A stretch of DNA of 64,000 nucleotides from Gemmatimonadota bacterium (GTDB lineage: Bacteria > Latescibacterota > UBA2968), in contig VXRD01000073.1 in NCBI GenBank assembly GCA_009838845.1, forward strand, positions 1 to 64,000. The letters run 5' to 3'. Position 1 is the stretch's first letter, and the number at the start of each line of letters is the position of its first letter. Shown piece after piece: positions 1 through 8,754 of the stretch. The position numbers and the translations under genes are program-made. The notes under the pieces are model-generated. The model was not told the origin of the DNA and made no database searches. It saw only the letters and a program-made list of their open reading frames with translations.

Positions 1-79
1 TTGCTTTTGTTTATTTTGAGATACTTAAGCGTCGTACTATGTTCGCCAGCGCGCTACCCCACCCTGCGGATAGCTGGGT

Positions 80-1255
80 TTGCCGGTGGGGCTGGCGGGG
101 GGGGATTTGCAGGGGGGCGATGATCGGGTTTTGCAGGCTGGTGCGGATTATTTGCACCGTCTGGGCGGTGGTGTTTTGCAGATTTTGCCAGGGGTATATA
201 CGATGCGGAACGCGCTTTATTTGCATCCAAATTTGACTGTGCGCGGGGCGGGTAACGAGACGGTGTTGAAGAAGGCTGCGGGGGTTGTGACGCCTCTGGT
301 GCGGGATTCCGATTGGTATGAGGCGCGAGTCGAGGTGGAGGATGCACATGGGTTTGGCGTGGGATGTGGGGTGATGTTGCGGTCTTATGGCAAGTCCGGT
401 ATGACGGTGGTGAAAGATACAGTGATGGCGATAGAGGGACGGGTGATTTCACTTAGTAAGCGCGTGTACAAGAATATGTGGCTGGATGAACGGGCTACGC
501 TGGCGACGATTTTTCCCATTTTGACAGCGGAAGAAGGGGTTTGCGATGTAAATGTTGAGAATATAGTTCTGGATGGCAACAAAGAAAAGAATGAGGAGAT
601 CAATGGGAATTATTCGGGGGTGGTGTTTTTGCAGCGCTGCCACCGCTATACTTTTCGGAATGTGACGGCGCGCAATTACAATGGTGATGGGTTCAGTTTT
701 CAGGTTTGCGATGATTTTGTTTTTGAAAATTGTGTGTCGAAGAACAATGCCAATCTGGGGTTTCATCCGGGTAGCGGATCGCAGCGACCGCGATTTCACA
801 ACTGTCGGTCAACGGGCAATAGTCAGGGTATTTTCTTTTGCTGGGGTGTGTCGGATGGCATTGCCGAGGATTGCGCGTGTTTGGACAATCGGGATTTTGG
901 CATTTCAATTGGGCACAGAGATACGGATAACCGGATTGTCAATTGCGAGATTGCGGGTAATCACAAGGTGGGCATTTTGTTCCGGACGCCTTTATCCGAG
1001 TTTCGAGGGGCGCACAGGAATGCGATTCATGCGTGTGTGATCCGCGATAATGGTTTTGCCGAGAATGGATATGGAATTGAGATTCGCGGTACGACGTACG
1101 ATGTGGAGATTCGAGATAATCGGATTGAGGATTCGGGAGGAGAGAAGCAGAAGGTGGGGATTGCGATCGAGCGCGAAGCGCGCGGAACGGTGATCGAGGG
1201 AAATACTTTTGTCAATATGCAATCGGATGTTGTGCAAGAGTGTGCGGCAGAGTAA
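80..1255 (+). CDS. Right-handed parallel beta-helix (pectate-lyase-like) protein, 5' end uncertain
   Basis: Roughly 391 residues. Residues 10-55 look like the N-terminal cap of the pectate-lyase fold (a triple-Gly stretch followed by PGVYT). From about residue 155 onward the protein is a run of short strands rich in Asn and Cys (ENIVLDGN, FRNVTARNYN, FENCVSKNNA), typical of stacked beta-helix rungs. A role in binding or cleaving polysaccharide is inference. No signal peptide is visible. The first start after the in-frame stop at 71-73 is a TTG at 80 with no ribosome binding site, and a different frame is open from an ATG at 39, so the true start may be misplaced or frameshifted. The SDR gene begins 6 bases after the stop. 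Confidence 0.7.
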   Translation: MPVGLAGGDLQGGDDRVLQAGADYLHRLGGGVLQILPGVYTMRNALYLHPNLTVRGAGNETVLKKAAGVVTPLVRDSDWYEARVEVEDAHGFGVGCGVMLRSYGKSGMTVVKDTVMAIEGRVISLSKRVYKNMWLDERATLATIFPILTAEEGVCDVNVENIVLDGNKEKNEEINGNYSGVVFLQRCHRYTFRNVTARNYNGDGFSFQVCDDFVFENCVSKNNANLGFHPGSGSQRPRFHNCRSTGNSQGIFFCWGVSDGIAEDCACLDNRDFGISIGHRDTDNRIVNCEIAGNHKVGILFRTPLSEFRGAHRNAIHACVIRDNGFAENGYGIEIRGTTYDVEIRDNRIEDSGGEKQKVGIAIEREARGTVIEGNTFVNMQSDVVQECAAE

Positions 1256-1261
1256 GAGAAT

Positions 1262-2059
1262 ATGCAGCTTAAAGATAAAATAGCGATTGTCGTTGGGGCA
1301 GGGCAGTCGGCGGGCGAGACCATTGGCAATGGGCGGGCGACGGCTATTCGCTTTGCCAGGGCAGGCGCGCATGTGCTTCTGGTGGATAAGGATGTCGCGT
1401 CTGCGGAAGAGACTGCGCGGATGATTGCACAGGAGAAGGGGAGCGCGTCGGTGCTCGGCGCAGATATTACGATTGAAGATGATTGTCGGGCTATTGGTGA
1501 GACTTGTGTCCAGCGCTATCGGCGTATCGATATTTTGCACAATAATGTCGGTACGCTGAGGGGTGACGGTGGTTCTGTTGACTTGAGTGGTGAAGGCTGG
1601 CAGCGACTTATGGATATCAATCTCAAGGGGCTGTTTCTTACCTGTAAATATGTGCTTCCCATTATGCGTGCACAGAGAAGTGGTGTTATCGTCAATATTT
1701 CTTCTACGGCGGCTGTGTGTTTTCGCCCCAGGACGCTTGCGTACAAAATTGCCAAGGCGGGGATCAATGCACTTACGCAGAATCTCGCGCTTGAAAACGC
1801 GCCTTATGGCGTGCGCGTAAATGCAATTTTGCCCGGTTTGATGGATACGCCTATGGCGATTGAATCTCGCGTTCAAGATCAGGGTGTCAACCGGGATGCG
1901 CTTCGCAAAGAACGCGCTGAACAGGTGCCTCTTGAACAAAAGATGGGGTCGGCGTGGGATGTGGCTGCTGCTGCGGTGTTTCTCGCTTCAGAGGAGGCGA
2001 GGTACATTACAGGCGTTTTACTCCCGGTTGATGGGGGATTGAGCGCGCGCGTTGGTTAA
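1262..2059 (+). CDS. SDR family NAD(P)-dependent oxidoreductase
   Basis: A classical short-chain dehydrogenase of 265 residues. The Gly-rich cofactor loop is a variant, VVGAGQSAGETIGNG, near residues 11-25. NNVG is near residue 95, the catalytic Ser is in VNISST near 145, and YKIAK (YxxxK) is near 161. An Asp after the second strand (LLVDKD) suggests NAD rather than NADP. The C-terminus ITGVLLPVDGG is typical of the family. The substrate is unknown, probably a sugar or sugar acid given the neighbours. It starts 6 bases after the beta-helix gene and is probably co-transcribed with it. Confidence 0.9.
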   Translation: MQLKDKIAIVVGAGQSAGETIGNGRATAIRFARAGAHVLLVDKDVASAEETARMIAQEKGSASVLGADITIEDDCRAIGETCVQRYRRIDILHNNVGTLRGDGGSVDLSGEGWQRLMDINLKGLFLTCKYVLPIMRAQRSGVIVNISSTAAVCFRPRTLAYKIAKAGINALTQNLALENAPYGVRVNAILPGLMDTPMAIESRVQDQGVNRDALRKERAEQVPLEQKMGSAWDVAAAAVFLASEEARYITGVLLPVDGGLSARVG

Positions 2060-2075
2060 ATAGGAAGGATTATGT

Positions 2076-2303
2076 ATGTATAAGGCTATCGGAGGAGGAA
2101 TCGGACATGTAGCAACTGGTCTGGTGGTTATAATCGTACTGCGGCTTATTGATATCAATATATCGCCTGCTGTTGTGGCAGGGATTATGGCTGCGATGGT
2201 GATACCCGCATCATATCACGCCTATAATATGGGTAAAAAGGACGGGATGTCCGCTGCTCAGAAGGTTGAGGAAGATCGCACAGACAGGGGAGAGGAGAGT
2301 TAG
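2076..2303 (+). CDS. Small membrane protein, function unknown
   Basis: A 75-residue protein with two hydrophobic segments (about residues 8-24 and 29-48) joined by a short polar turn, followed by a charged tail rich in Glu, Arg and Asp. AGGAAGG sits just upstream of the ATG, 16 bases after the SDR stop, and an intrinsic terminator follows immediately. It therefore looks like the last gene of this small operon. Nothing in it identifies a family. Confidence 0.65.
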   Translation: MYKAIGGGIGHVATGLVVIIVLRLIDINISPAVVAGIMAAMVIPASYHAYNMGKKDGMSAAQKVEEDRTDRGEES

Positions 2304-2331
2304 AGACAGAATTGAGACGTTTTACGATTAG

Positions 2332-2354
2332 ACGGTCTCTCTATGAGGGACCGT
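2332..2354 (+). terminator. Intrinsic terminator after the small membrane protein
   Basis: A 10-bp stem (acggtctctc with gagggaccgt, one G-T wobble) closes a 3-base loop and is followed by a T-rich run (tattattttttt). It lies between two converging genes. Confidence 0.85.
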
Positions 2355-2356
2355 TA

Positions 2357-3208
2357 TTATTTTTTTAGATAGATACGTTCTGCGTTCTTATGGAAGAGTT
2401 TTTCCTGGTCCGCTACGTCGGCGTTGGCGACGATTTCGCGCGATATTTGGACCCAGGTTTGGATATCGGACCGCGTGTTGCAAACGGGCCAGTCGCTGCC
2501 CCAGACCACGCGATTCCAGCCAAAGCTGGCGATGCAGTGTTCGACATAAGGGCGTACGGCTTCGGTGGTGGCATTTCCTTCGGCGCAATAGGCGAGGACG
2601 CCCGAGATTTTGCATGCGACATTGGGGAGGGTGGCTATTTGTGCGATGCGGTCACGCCAGGGATCTGTCTCGCTATTTGCAATATCCGGTACGCCGCAGT
2701 GGTCGAGGATGAATTGGACGTCTGGACATTTTTGCGCGAGGTTGCGGGCGATGGGTAGTTGGTCGGCGCGGAAGCAGAGGTCGAAGGTGAGGTCGTATTT
2801 TTCGAGCAGTCGGATGTTTGCCGAGAAGTGATCCGATTGGGAGAGGTCGTCGGGCATGGTGTGCAGGATGCGGCGGAAGCCGACGAGTTTGGGGTGCTGA
2901 ACAGATTCGATATAGGCTTCAAATCCAGAGGGAGATTCAGGACGGCAGTTGGCGATGACGCCTTCGATTATGGCATTGGGTTGTTCGGATAGTTCATAAA
3001 CAAATTGCGTTTCGTCCAGCCAGTGGGGGTCATCGGGCGAGGCTTCCATGAAAATGGTGCGCGTGATGCCGCTGCCTTTTGTGAGGGTCAAATAGTCTTC
3101 GATGTGGAAGGCATTGCCTTTGAGTGGTGGTAGGCTATCAGTCCACGAATAGGGGTATTTGTCCGGGTAGATGAGGTGTTGATGGGTGTCTAAGATGGGG
3201 ATGCTCAT
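2357..3208 (-). CDS. Amidohydrolase family protein (lactonase-like TIM barrel)
   Basis: A 283-residue amidohydrolase of the COG3618 type. The metal-binding HxH is at the N-terminus (DTHQH, residues 7-11), FILDHCG is near residue 165 and WGSDWPV near 235, the latter carrying the metal-binding Asp. Relatives hydrolyse sugar lactones (such as L-fuconolactone) or 2-pyrone-4,6-dicarboxylate, so a sugar-lactonase role is the best guess but not proven. AAAGGAAAAC precedes the ATG. It lies 21 bases after the Gfo/Idh oxidoreductase on the same strand. Together they could oxidise a sugar and open the resulting lactone. Confidence 0.85.
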   Translation of the reverse strand: MSIPILDTHQHLIYPDKYPYSWTDSLPPLKGNAFHIEDYLTLTKGSGITRTIFMEASPDDPHWLDETQFVYELSEQPNAIIEGVIANCRPESPSGFEAYIESVQHPKLVGFRRILHTMPDDLSQSDHFSANIRLLEKYDLTFDLCFRADQLPIARNLAQKCPDVQFILDHCGVPDIANSETDPWRDRIAQIATLPNVACKISGVLAYCAEGNATTEAVRPYVEHCIASFGWNRVVWGSDWPVCNTRSDIQTWVQISREIVANADVADQEKLFHKNAERIYLKK

Positions 3209-3229
3209 GGGGTTTTCCTTTGTTGTGTT

Positions 3230-4318
3230 TTATTTTTTGGGGAGTGGGTTTTGTCGATGGGATTCTTCTATTACGGCGATTTGTGTGCGCACTTGCGCGG
3301 GTGTGATGAGGAGTTCGCCATTGTTTTTGAGGGCGTCGTAGATGTTGTTGTAGAAGCGTTCAGGACCGCTTTCGAGTGAGACGGAGGGGGTGTTGTTTTT
3401 CTTTTCTTCTTCGAGTGTCCACGTTTCTTCGGTCCAGTCGAGTTCTTCGCGGGTGTACTGTCGGTTTACCGACCAGGTCCACATGTCGTGTTTGGGTGCT
3501 TTTTCGGGATCAAAATAACGCCATTTGAGTGCTGATGATCCCCCTGTGAGACCGCCGTAAGTGCCGTTAATGGTGTAGGTGTCGTTTTGCGGGTAATGCA
3601 GATAGTTGCTCACGACGATGTCGATTTGGGGTGCCTGTCGTTCGGGGTCGTACAATGTGACGGTGCAGTGATCGTCGGCATCGCCATCAAAGGGGTTGTT
3701 GCAGTCCATTCGGGCAAAGACGCTGGGGGTGCGGTCAAAGCCGAAGAGGCAGAGGGCTTGATCGACGGGATGGGGACCTGTGTTGAGCAGACCACCGCCC
3801 CAGTTTTCCTGACGGGTTTGCCAGTCCCAGCGCCGCGAAAAACCGCCCCAGGAGGATCGGATGTACACGATTTTGCCCAAAACGCCCGAGTTGATGATTT
3901 CCTGGATTTTGTCAAAGTAGGGCTGCAACCGGTTGTTCTGAAAGGGGGCAAAGACGCGGTTGTTATCTCTGGCTGTCTGAACGATGTCGTCGAATTGCGC
4001 CACGGTTTTGCAAGTGGGTTTTTCGCATACGACATGGCCACCCGCCTGGAGAGCGGCAATGCTGGCGACGGGGTGCAGGGGCTGGTGCAGGGCGTTGACA
4101 AAGAGATCAAATCTACCCGCTTTGATCATGTCTTGCCAGTCTTCATAAGCTTCGGCTCCAAATTGTTCGCGGGCATCGCGCCTGCGCTCGGGCAATTGAT
4201 CGGCTACGGCTACAATTTTGAATTTGTCGGGCATCTGATTCAATTGTTTGGCGTGGATGTTGTATCCACTGCGACCCTGACCACCGATGGCGACGCGAAT
4301 GATGTTGTCGTTGGACAT
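3230..4318 (-). CDS. Gfo/Idh/MocA family oxidoreductase
   Basis: 362 residues. The N-terminal Rossmann fold has a variant Gly motif, RVAIGGQGRSGYN. The family signature with the catalytic Lys is CEKPTCKT near residue 100, and the substrate-side motif NTGPHPVDQAL is near 185. Such enzymes oxidise or epimerise sugars and inositols with NAD(P). The frame is open up to 4384, but that stretch overlaps a terminator at 4374-4394. The ATG at 4318, preceded by AAGGAACGCAC, is therefore chosen. It is upstream of and probably co-transcribed with the lactonase-like gene. Confidence 0.88.
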   Translation of the reverse strand: MSNDNIIRVAIGGQGRSGYNIHAKQLNQMPDKFKIVAVADQLPERRRDAREQFGAEAYEDWQDMIKAGRFDLFVNALHQPLHPVASIAALQAGGHVVCEKPTCKTVAQFDDIVQTARDNNRVFAPFQNNRLQPYFDKIQEIINSGVLGKIVYIRSSWGGFSRRWDWQTRQENWGGGLLNTGPHPVDQALCLFGFDRTPSVFARMDCNNPFDGDADDHCTVTLYDPERQAPQIDIVVSNYLHYPQNDTYTINGTYGGLTGGSSALKWRYFDPEKAPKHDMWTWSVNRQYTREELDWTEETWTLEEEKKNNTPSVSLESGPERFYNNIYDALKNNGELLITPAQVRTQIAVIEESHRQNPLPKK

Positions 4319-4373
4319 GTGCGTTCCTTTGTGAGTTGAGTTTTCGGTATTTCTATTTGAGAAAATAAAAAAG

Positions 4374-4394
4374 GCGATTCCCAATAGGAATCGC
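4374..4394 (-). terminator. Intrinsic terminator of the PIN gene
   Basis: An 8-bp perfect stem (gcgattcc / ggaatcgc) closes a 5-base loop. On the minus strand it is followed by a T-rich run (the plus strand reads gaaaataaaaaa just before it). Confidence 0.8.
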
Positions 4395-4417
4395 TTCTTC
4401 TATTTTACCATTGTCAT

Positions 4418-4921
4418 TCAAACATCTACCACACCTTTATCTGCTTCATCTTCTTGTTTAAATACTAATTCATCGAGGACCAGTACTTTCACATCCTCTA
4501 CTCGTTTAAGAGCTTTATCATTGGTCAGAAAGACCTGGCAGTTCGCCGTTTTAGCAACAGCAACTTGCAGTGCATCAGGTGTACGTAACCCATACTGCGC
4601 TCGAAGAACAGCGGCTTGCTCGGCTATCTCTATATTGACAGGTAACATATAAAAGTTGGCACTATGAAGCAACAAATCGCGATATTCTTTTTGTAGATGA
4701 ATATGTCCTTGTTTCAGAGGCTGAGTTAAAACTTCCGTCAAGGTAATGGCTGAAGTAAATCCTGTAATGATTCCTTGCTCAATCCTCCGAAAAATCTCCG
4801 TAACCAATACATCGTATTCGGGATGCATTTCGATTAAATAAATGATAAGCGGCGTATCGCATCCCAACATTGTCACATCTGCCAATGCGTCATCCAGTGT
4901 GATCACTGTCGATGATCCCAT
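4418..4921 (-). CDS. PIN-domain ribonuclease, VapC-like toxin
   Basis: 167 residues. Acidic PIN residues are visible: Asp in GCDTPLIIYLIE near residue 22, Glu in ITLTEVL near 63, RTPDALQVA near 113-121 and FLTNDKAL near 131-138. This order matches the metal site of VapC-type RNases. It overlaps the end of the upstream small gene by 19 bases, the usual coupling of an antitoxin-toxin pair. A single-stranded-RNA endonuclease role is inferred from the family. Confidence 0.85.
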   Translation of the reverse strand: MGSSTVITLDDALADVTMLGCDTPLIIYLIEMHPEYDVLVTEIFRRIEQGIITGFTSAITLTEVLTQPLKQGHIHLQKEYRDLLLHSANFYMLPVNIEIAEQAAVLRAQYGLRTPDALQVAVAKTANCQVFLTNDKALKRVEDVKVLVLDELVFKQEDEADKGVVDV

Positions 4922-5133
4922 TCTTCTCGAAGACTGTCAACATACTTTTGAGGATCTACACCTTTCCAAATTTCTTTGCCTAATCCACGCAACTCCAGGA
5001 TACTCCGTTTTTTGGTGTCCTGAGGGGCGGTAAGTGCCAAATCATGAACCGTCATCTCTAACAAGCGTAAACGCTCTGATGCAGGTAAAGGTTTAACATA
5101 TTTTTTATAAACTTCTTCCAGATGATCCGCCAT
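4903..5133 (-). CDS. Small antitoxin-like partner of the PIN protein
   Basis: 76 residues, hydrophilic and probably helical, with no recognised DNA-binding motif. AAAGGAG lies just upstream of the ATG at 5133. The frame stays open to 5178, but no comparable ribosome binding site is there. It precedes and overlaps the PIN gene, so it is called an antitoxin by position. A tail of the type VDSLREEWDHR is common in small antitoxins that cradle PIN toxins. Confidence 0.7.
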   Translation of the reverse strand: MADHLEEVYKKYVKPLPASERLRLLEMTVHDLALTAPQDTKKRSILELRGLGKEIWKGVDPQKYVDSLREEWDHRQ

Positions 5134-5299
5134 GCCATCTCCTTTCACTACATCTAACAGGCTACCGCTTACAGGCAATCCTCCTGATTATACTCACTTT
5201 TTATTTTTTAAGCAAGCTGAGATGTAATATTGTACGGATTGACAATCTAAGTTTGGCACTATTGTATATAATCCCCTATCAACCGATTTCTAAAAAAAG

Positions 5300-5332
5300 A
5301 AAGACCGCGAGATATTTCGATTCGTGGTCTTT
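5300..5332 (-). terminator. Intrinsic terminator after the FtsX-like permease
   Basis: An 11-bp stem (aaagaccgcga with tcgtggtcttt, one wobble) is followed on the minus strand by a T-run, read as taaaaaaaga on the plus strand at 5291-5300. The rest of the 5134-5369 gap shows no gene. Confidence 0.8.
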
Positions 5333-5369
5333 ACTTTATAGGTGATGCGCGGCTAATCCGCGTCTTTTA

Positions 5370-7778
5370 CTATTCATACCGCAAGGCTTCAACCGGATTG
5401 GCAGTTGCGGCTTTGAAGGCGTGATAGGCTACAGTTACAGAAGAAATTGTCAAGGTGAGCAGTCCCCCAACTAGAAAAGGACTAACACCCAGATGGATTC
5501 GATATGGAAAGCTCTGGAGCCAGACCTCCGCAACATAATAAGATATAGGATAGGCAAGCAAGTTTGCATATATAACCAATTTTGAGAACTCCTTCGAGAG
5601 TAATACCACGATGTTGATACCGGAAGCACCGAGGACTTTTCGCACGCCCACTTCCTTTGTTCTTTCTTCTGTGGAAAAAGCTGCAAGGCTGAATAGCCCC
5701 AGACAAGCAATAGAAATTGCGATCACGGCAAAAGTACCTATAATGTGTGCCTGTCTTTCTTCAGCGCGATACAGTTGATCAAACCGGTCGTCTAAAAAGA
5801 AAAATTCAAATGGGCGATTGGGGTTAAATTCTTTCCATCTGCGTTTTAGGAAACTTAGTACATTCTGAACATCTGACCCTGAAATCCGTACTGACAAAAA
5901 AGCATAATAGTAAGACTTTTCAATAGTATCAATGTGAAATAAGATGGGTTCAATAGATCTATGTAAAGAATGGTAGTGAAAATCTTTTACAAGGCCGATG
6001 ATGCGGCCTTTTTTCCTTACCCATTTATCTCTCCAATATCTAAGCGTTAGTTCCTTTCCAATCGGTTGTAGCCAGCCTAATTTTTCCGCCGCAGCTTCAT
6101 TCACGAGAAATGCGTGAGCCGCGTCACTGATATGATGTTCAGAAAAGTCACGGCCGTTGAGAATTTCCATATTATAGGTCTCGACAAAATCTTTATCCAC
6201 AGTTAAAGTAAAAATTTCCAAACTGTCGTCTCGAGCATTATTGGGAAAGATATGAAATTCATAAAGCCCCACTTGGGTCGGCACCCCTGAAGAACCTGTT
6301 ACGCTTATCACGCCGGCACCTTCACTCCATTTCTGTTTGAGTACTCTGTAATTTTTTTGATCGTCAATCTCGCGTAAAGGGACAATCACCATCTGTTCTT
6401 TATCAAATCCCAGACGTGCATGTTGCAGGAAATTGAGCTGGCTATAAATAATGACCGTACCGATGATTAGAATGCTCGATATCGCGAACTGAAAGATCAC
6501 CAACCCTTTGCGCAGCCAGGCAGAATGGCTATGAGGCGTAAATAAGACGCCTCTTACAGCTCTGGCAGGTGTAAATCTCGAAAGGTAAAATGCCGGATAG
6601 CTTCCGGCTATCACACCTACCCCCAATACCAACCCCACTGAGATGAGAAAAACAGTCAGATATTCTAAATCCTGCCAGCCGACTTGCTTTTGTGAAATAG
6701 AGTTGAATATTGGCAACAGACATTCTACGAGCCCAAGTGCAAGCACACAAGCCAATGTTGCGACAAGCAGGGATTCGCACAGAAATTGTCTGACAAGCTG
6801 GCTGCGATATGCACCAAATACTTTGTGCATGCCGACTTCCAATGCACGTCGAGCCGATTGGGCTGTTGTCATGTTGATGAAATTGATGCAGGCTATGAGC
6901 AAAATAAAAAAAGCAATGGTGGAAAAAATATATACATAGACAATATCACTGTTGGGGGTCAGTTCTCTTTCGAGATGAGAATATAGATGTATGCGTTTTA
7001 AAGCTTGAACCCTAAAACTCACCTGTCCGCTTATATGCGAAGGCATATTTTGCGCGATAAATTTTGGCATCTGGGTTCGAATTTCAACTATGTCATGATC
7101 CTCATGGAGTAGGATATATGTGTACATGGGAGGCCATTCCCAGTTTACAATCCACGGATCCACGGATTCAGCGGTTGCAAAAGACGCCAGAAAATCAAAC
7201 TGGATATGTGAATTATAAGGTGGATCCTGAACAATGCCCGTTATTTTGCAATCAAATTTCCGGTCTATATTGAGTACTTGGCCAATCGCACTTTCATTTC
7301 CGAAGTACCGCTTAGCTGTCGATTCAGTCAGTACTACCGAGAAGGGTGCTTTCAAAACTTCGGCGGGATTACCTTCGAGAATTCGAAATGAAAAAACTTT
7401 AAAAAAAGCAGGATCAGTATAAAAGAAGCGTTCCTCTTGAAATTCTGCCTGTACACCCCGCGCAACAAGAGAGTTTTTGGGATATAGACGAACAACTTCC
7501 TCAATCTCGGGGTAGGTATCTTGGAGGGTCAGGGCAAGTCGTGCGGGCGTGGTAGCTGACCGAGTGACCCCCATTCCTTTGTGAAGCACTTCGCTGGTAA
7601 TACGGTAAATCCTGTGGGCTTGCCTATGAAATCCGTCGTAGTTCAATTCGTCTTTAACATAAAGCATAATGAGCAAACAGCAGGCCATACCCAGTGCAAG
7701 CCCGATGATGTTAATAAATGTATAAGTCCTGGACTTAATCAGAATCCTCAGGGCTGTCTTAAAGTATATTTTGAACAT
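5370..7778 (-). CDS. ABC transporter permease, FtsX/MacB type
   Basis: 802 residues with the layout of Bacteroidetes-style FtsX-like permeases. A first membrane segment (about residues 20-42) is followed by a periplasmic MacB-type domain. Three membrane helices near 285-390 form one FtsX domain. A second copy follows: a helix near 425-445, a periplasmic domain, then three helices near 675-790, ending in ANPVEALRYE. Such proteins usually pair with a separate ATPase to export peptides or lipids or to transmit force, and no ATPase gene is in the window. TGGAGAAAAA precedes the ATG. A 100-bp gap separates it from the upstream TPR gene. Confidence 0.88.
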   Translation of the reverse strand: MFKIYFKTALRILIKSRTYTFINIIGLALGMACCLLIMLYVKDELNYDGFHRQAHRIYRITSEVLHKGMGVTRSATTPARLALTLQDTYPEIEEVVRLYPKNSLVARGVQAEFQEERFFYTDPAFFKVFSFRILEGNPAEVLKAPFSVVLTESTAKRYFGNESAIGQVLNIDRKFDCKITGIVQDPPYNSHIQFDFLASFATAESVDPWIVNWEWPPMYTYILLHEDHDIVEIRTQMPKFIAQNMPSHISGQVSFRVQALKRIHLYSHLERELTPNSDIVYVYIFSTIAFFILLIACINFINMTTAQSARRALEVGMHKVFGAYRSQLVRQFLCESLLVATLACVLALGLVECLLPIFNSISQKQVGWQDLEYLTVFLISVGLVLGVGVIAGSYPAFYLSRFTPARAVRGVLFTPHSHSAWLRKGLVIFQFAISSILIIGTVIIYSQLNFLQHARLGFDKEQMVIVPLREIDDQKNYRVLKQKWSEGAGVISVTGSSGVPTQVGLYEFHIFPNNARDDSLEIFTLTVDKDFVETYNMEILNGRDFSEHHISDAAHAFLVNEAAAEKLGWLQPIGKELTLRYWRDKWVRKKGRIIGLVKDFHYHSLHRSIEPILFHIDTIEKSYYYAFLSVRISGSDVQNVLSFLKRRWKEFNPNRPFEFFFLDDRFDQLYRAEERQAHIIGTFAVIAISIACLGLFSLAAFSTEERTKEVGVRKVLGASGINIVVLLSKEFSKLVIYANLLAYPISYYVAEVWLQSFPYRIHLGVSPFLVGGLLTLTISSVTVAYHAFKAATANPVEALRYE

Positions 7779-7877
7779 TTTTTCTCCAGGCTTAGTCTGG
7801 CTTGAACAGACTCAAAATGACTTTCTACTTTCTGCTGACATTTTCATATCAAACGTAAAAAACAGATACTCTGTGAC

Positions 7878-8738
7878 CTAATTCTCCTTTTTCATCTTCG
7901 GCAACAGATCGTATTTGACCCAGCCATTATCTGGATCAATTTCGAGCGCTTTTTCAAAAGCTGCTCGCGCTGAATCCTTCTCATCGCGGTCCATATACGC
8001 GATGCCCAGCCAGGCATAGGTCTCGCTGTGTCCCCAAACGGGATGGATGGGATCGGTTGGTTTTTCTCGTGCAAAGAGTTCTGCAGCGCGCTGGAGCCCT
8101 TCCTGTGCTCGTTCTTTGCTCCCACCCCACATTTTGGGTGTGTTAAAAGCACTGATGGCCGTGCTCAGGACTACGCGCGGATTGTCGGGTGCGAGTTGTT
8201 CGGCTTTTTTTAGGAGATTGCCGGATTTAGGGCCGAGGAACATGCCTTTGATTCCACTCAGGCTGATTTGCCGTCCGTACACGCTCGAGAGCAGTGCATA
8301 GACTTCGGCAGCGATCGTTTTGGCATCTTCCCGAGTGACTTCTTCCCGTGTGACTTTTTCCAGATGCTCAGCCGCTTCTTTGAGGTGTTTAGAGGCCCGG
8401 TCTTTGTCCTTTTTGCCTTGAGCTAAGAGATAGTTGGCGATGCGGTAGTCGGTGAGGGCGATGTAGTAATGGCTCCATGCGGAGAGGCTCTTATCGGTGA
8501 GGGTGCGTTCGAATGTCGCCCGGGCGGCGTACATGGCGTCGAGATTGTTCTCGTTTATACTCTGTTGAAGGATATTTCTGCCGCTGGTGAGGAGGCTGGC
8601 GGCGGATTGTGCGGGTTCGTCAGATTTGGCAGTCGGCGGACCGGAATTTTGCTCATAGGTTGATTGCCGCGCAGCCGCACATCCGAGTTTGGTGAAGATG
8701 ATGAGGGAGGCGATGAATGCGAGTAAAATGTATTGCAT
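7878..8738 (-). CDS. TPR-containing lipoprotein
   Basis: 286 residues. A short hydrophobic signal ends in a lipobox-like TKLGC (Cys near residue 20). The rest is helical with tetratricopeptide-like pairs, the clearest being near residues 236-270 (YAWLGIAYMDRDEKDSARAAFEKALEIDPDNG). It is probably an envelope scaffold. AGGAGAACAGCC precedes the ATG and the gene starts 16 bases after the outer-membrane receptor, so it is likely part of the same operon. Confidence 0.8.
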   Translation of the reverse strand: MQYILLAFIASLIIFTKLGCAAARQSTYEQNSGPPTAKSDEPAQSAASLLTSGRNILQQSINENNLDAMYAARATFERTLTDKSLSAWSHYYIALTDYRIANYLLAQGKKDKDRASKHLKEAAEHLEKVTREEVTREDAKTIAAEVYALLSSVYGRQISLSGIKGMFLGPKSGNLLKKAEQLAPDNPRVVLSTAISAFNTPKMWGGSKERAQEGLQRAAELFAREKPTDPIHPVWGHSETYAWLGIAYMDRDEKDSARAAFEKALEIDPDNGWVKYDLLPKMKKEN

Positions 8739-8754
8739 GGCTGTTCTCCTGAAT

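Noticed and set aside
4319-4384. N-terminal extension of the oxidoreductase at 3230-4318
   Set aside because: It overlaps the terminator of the PIN gene and lacks a ribosome binding site.
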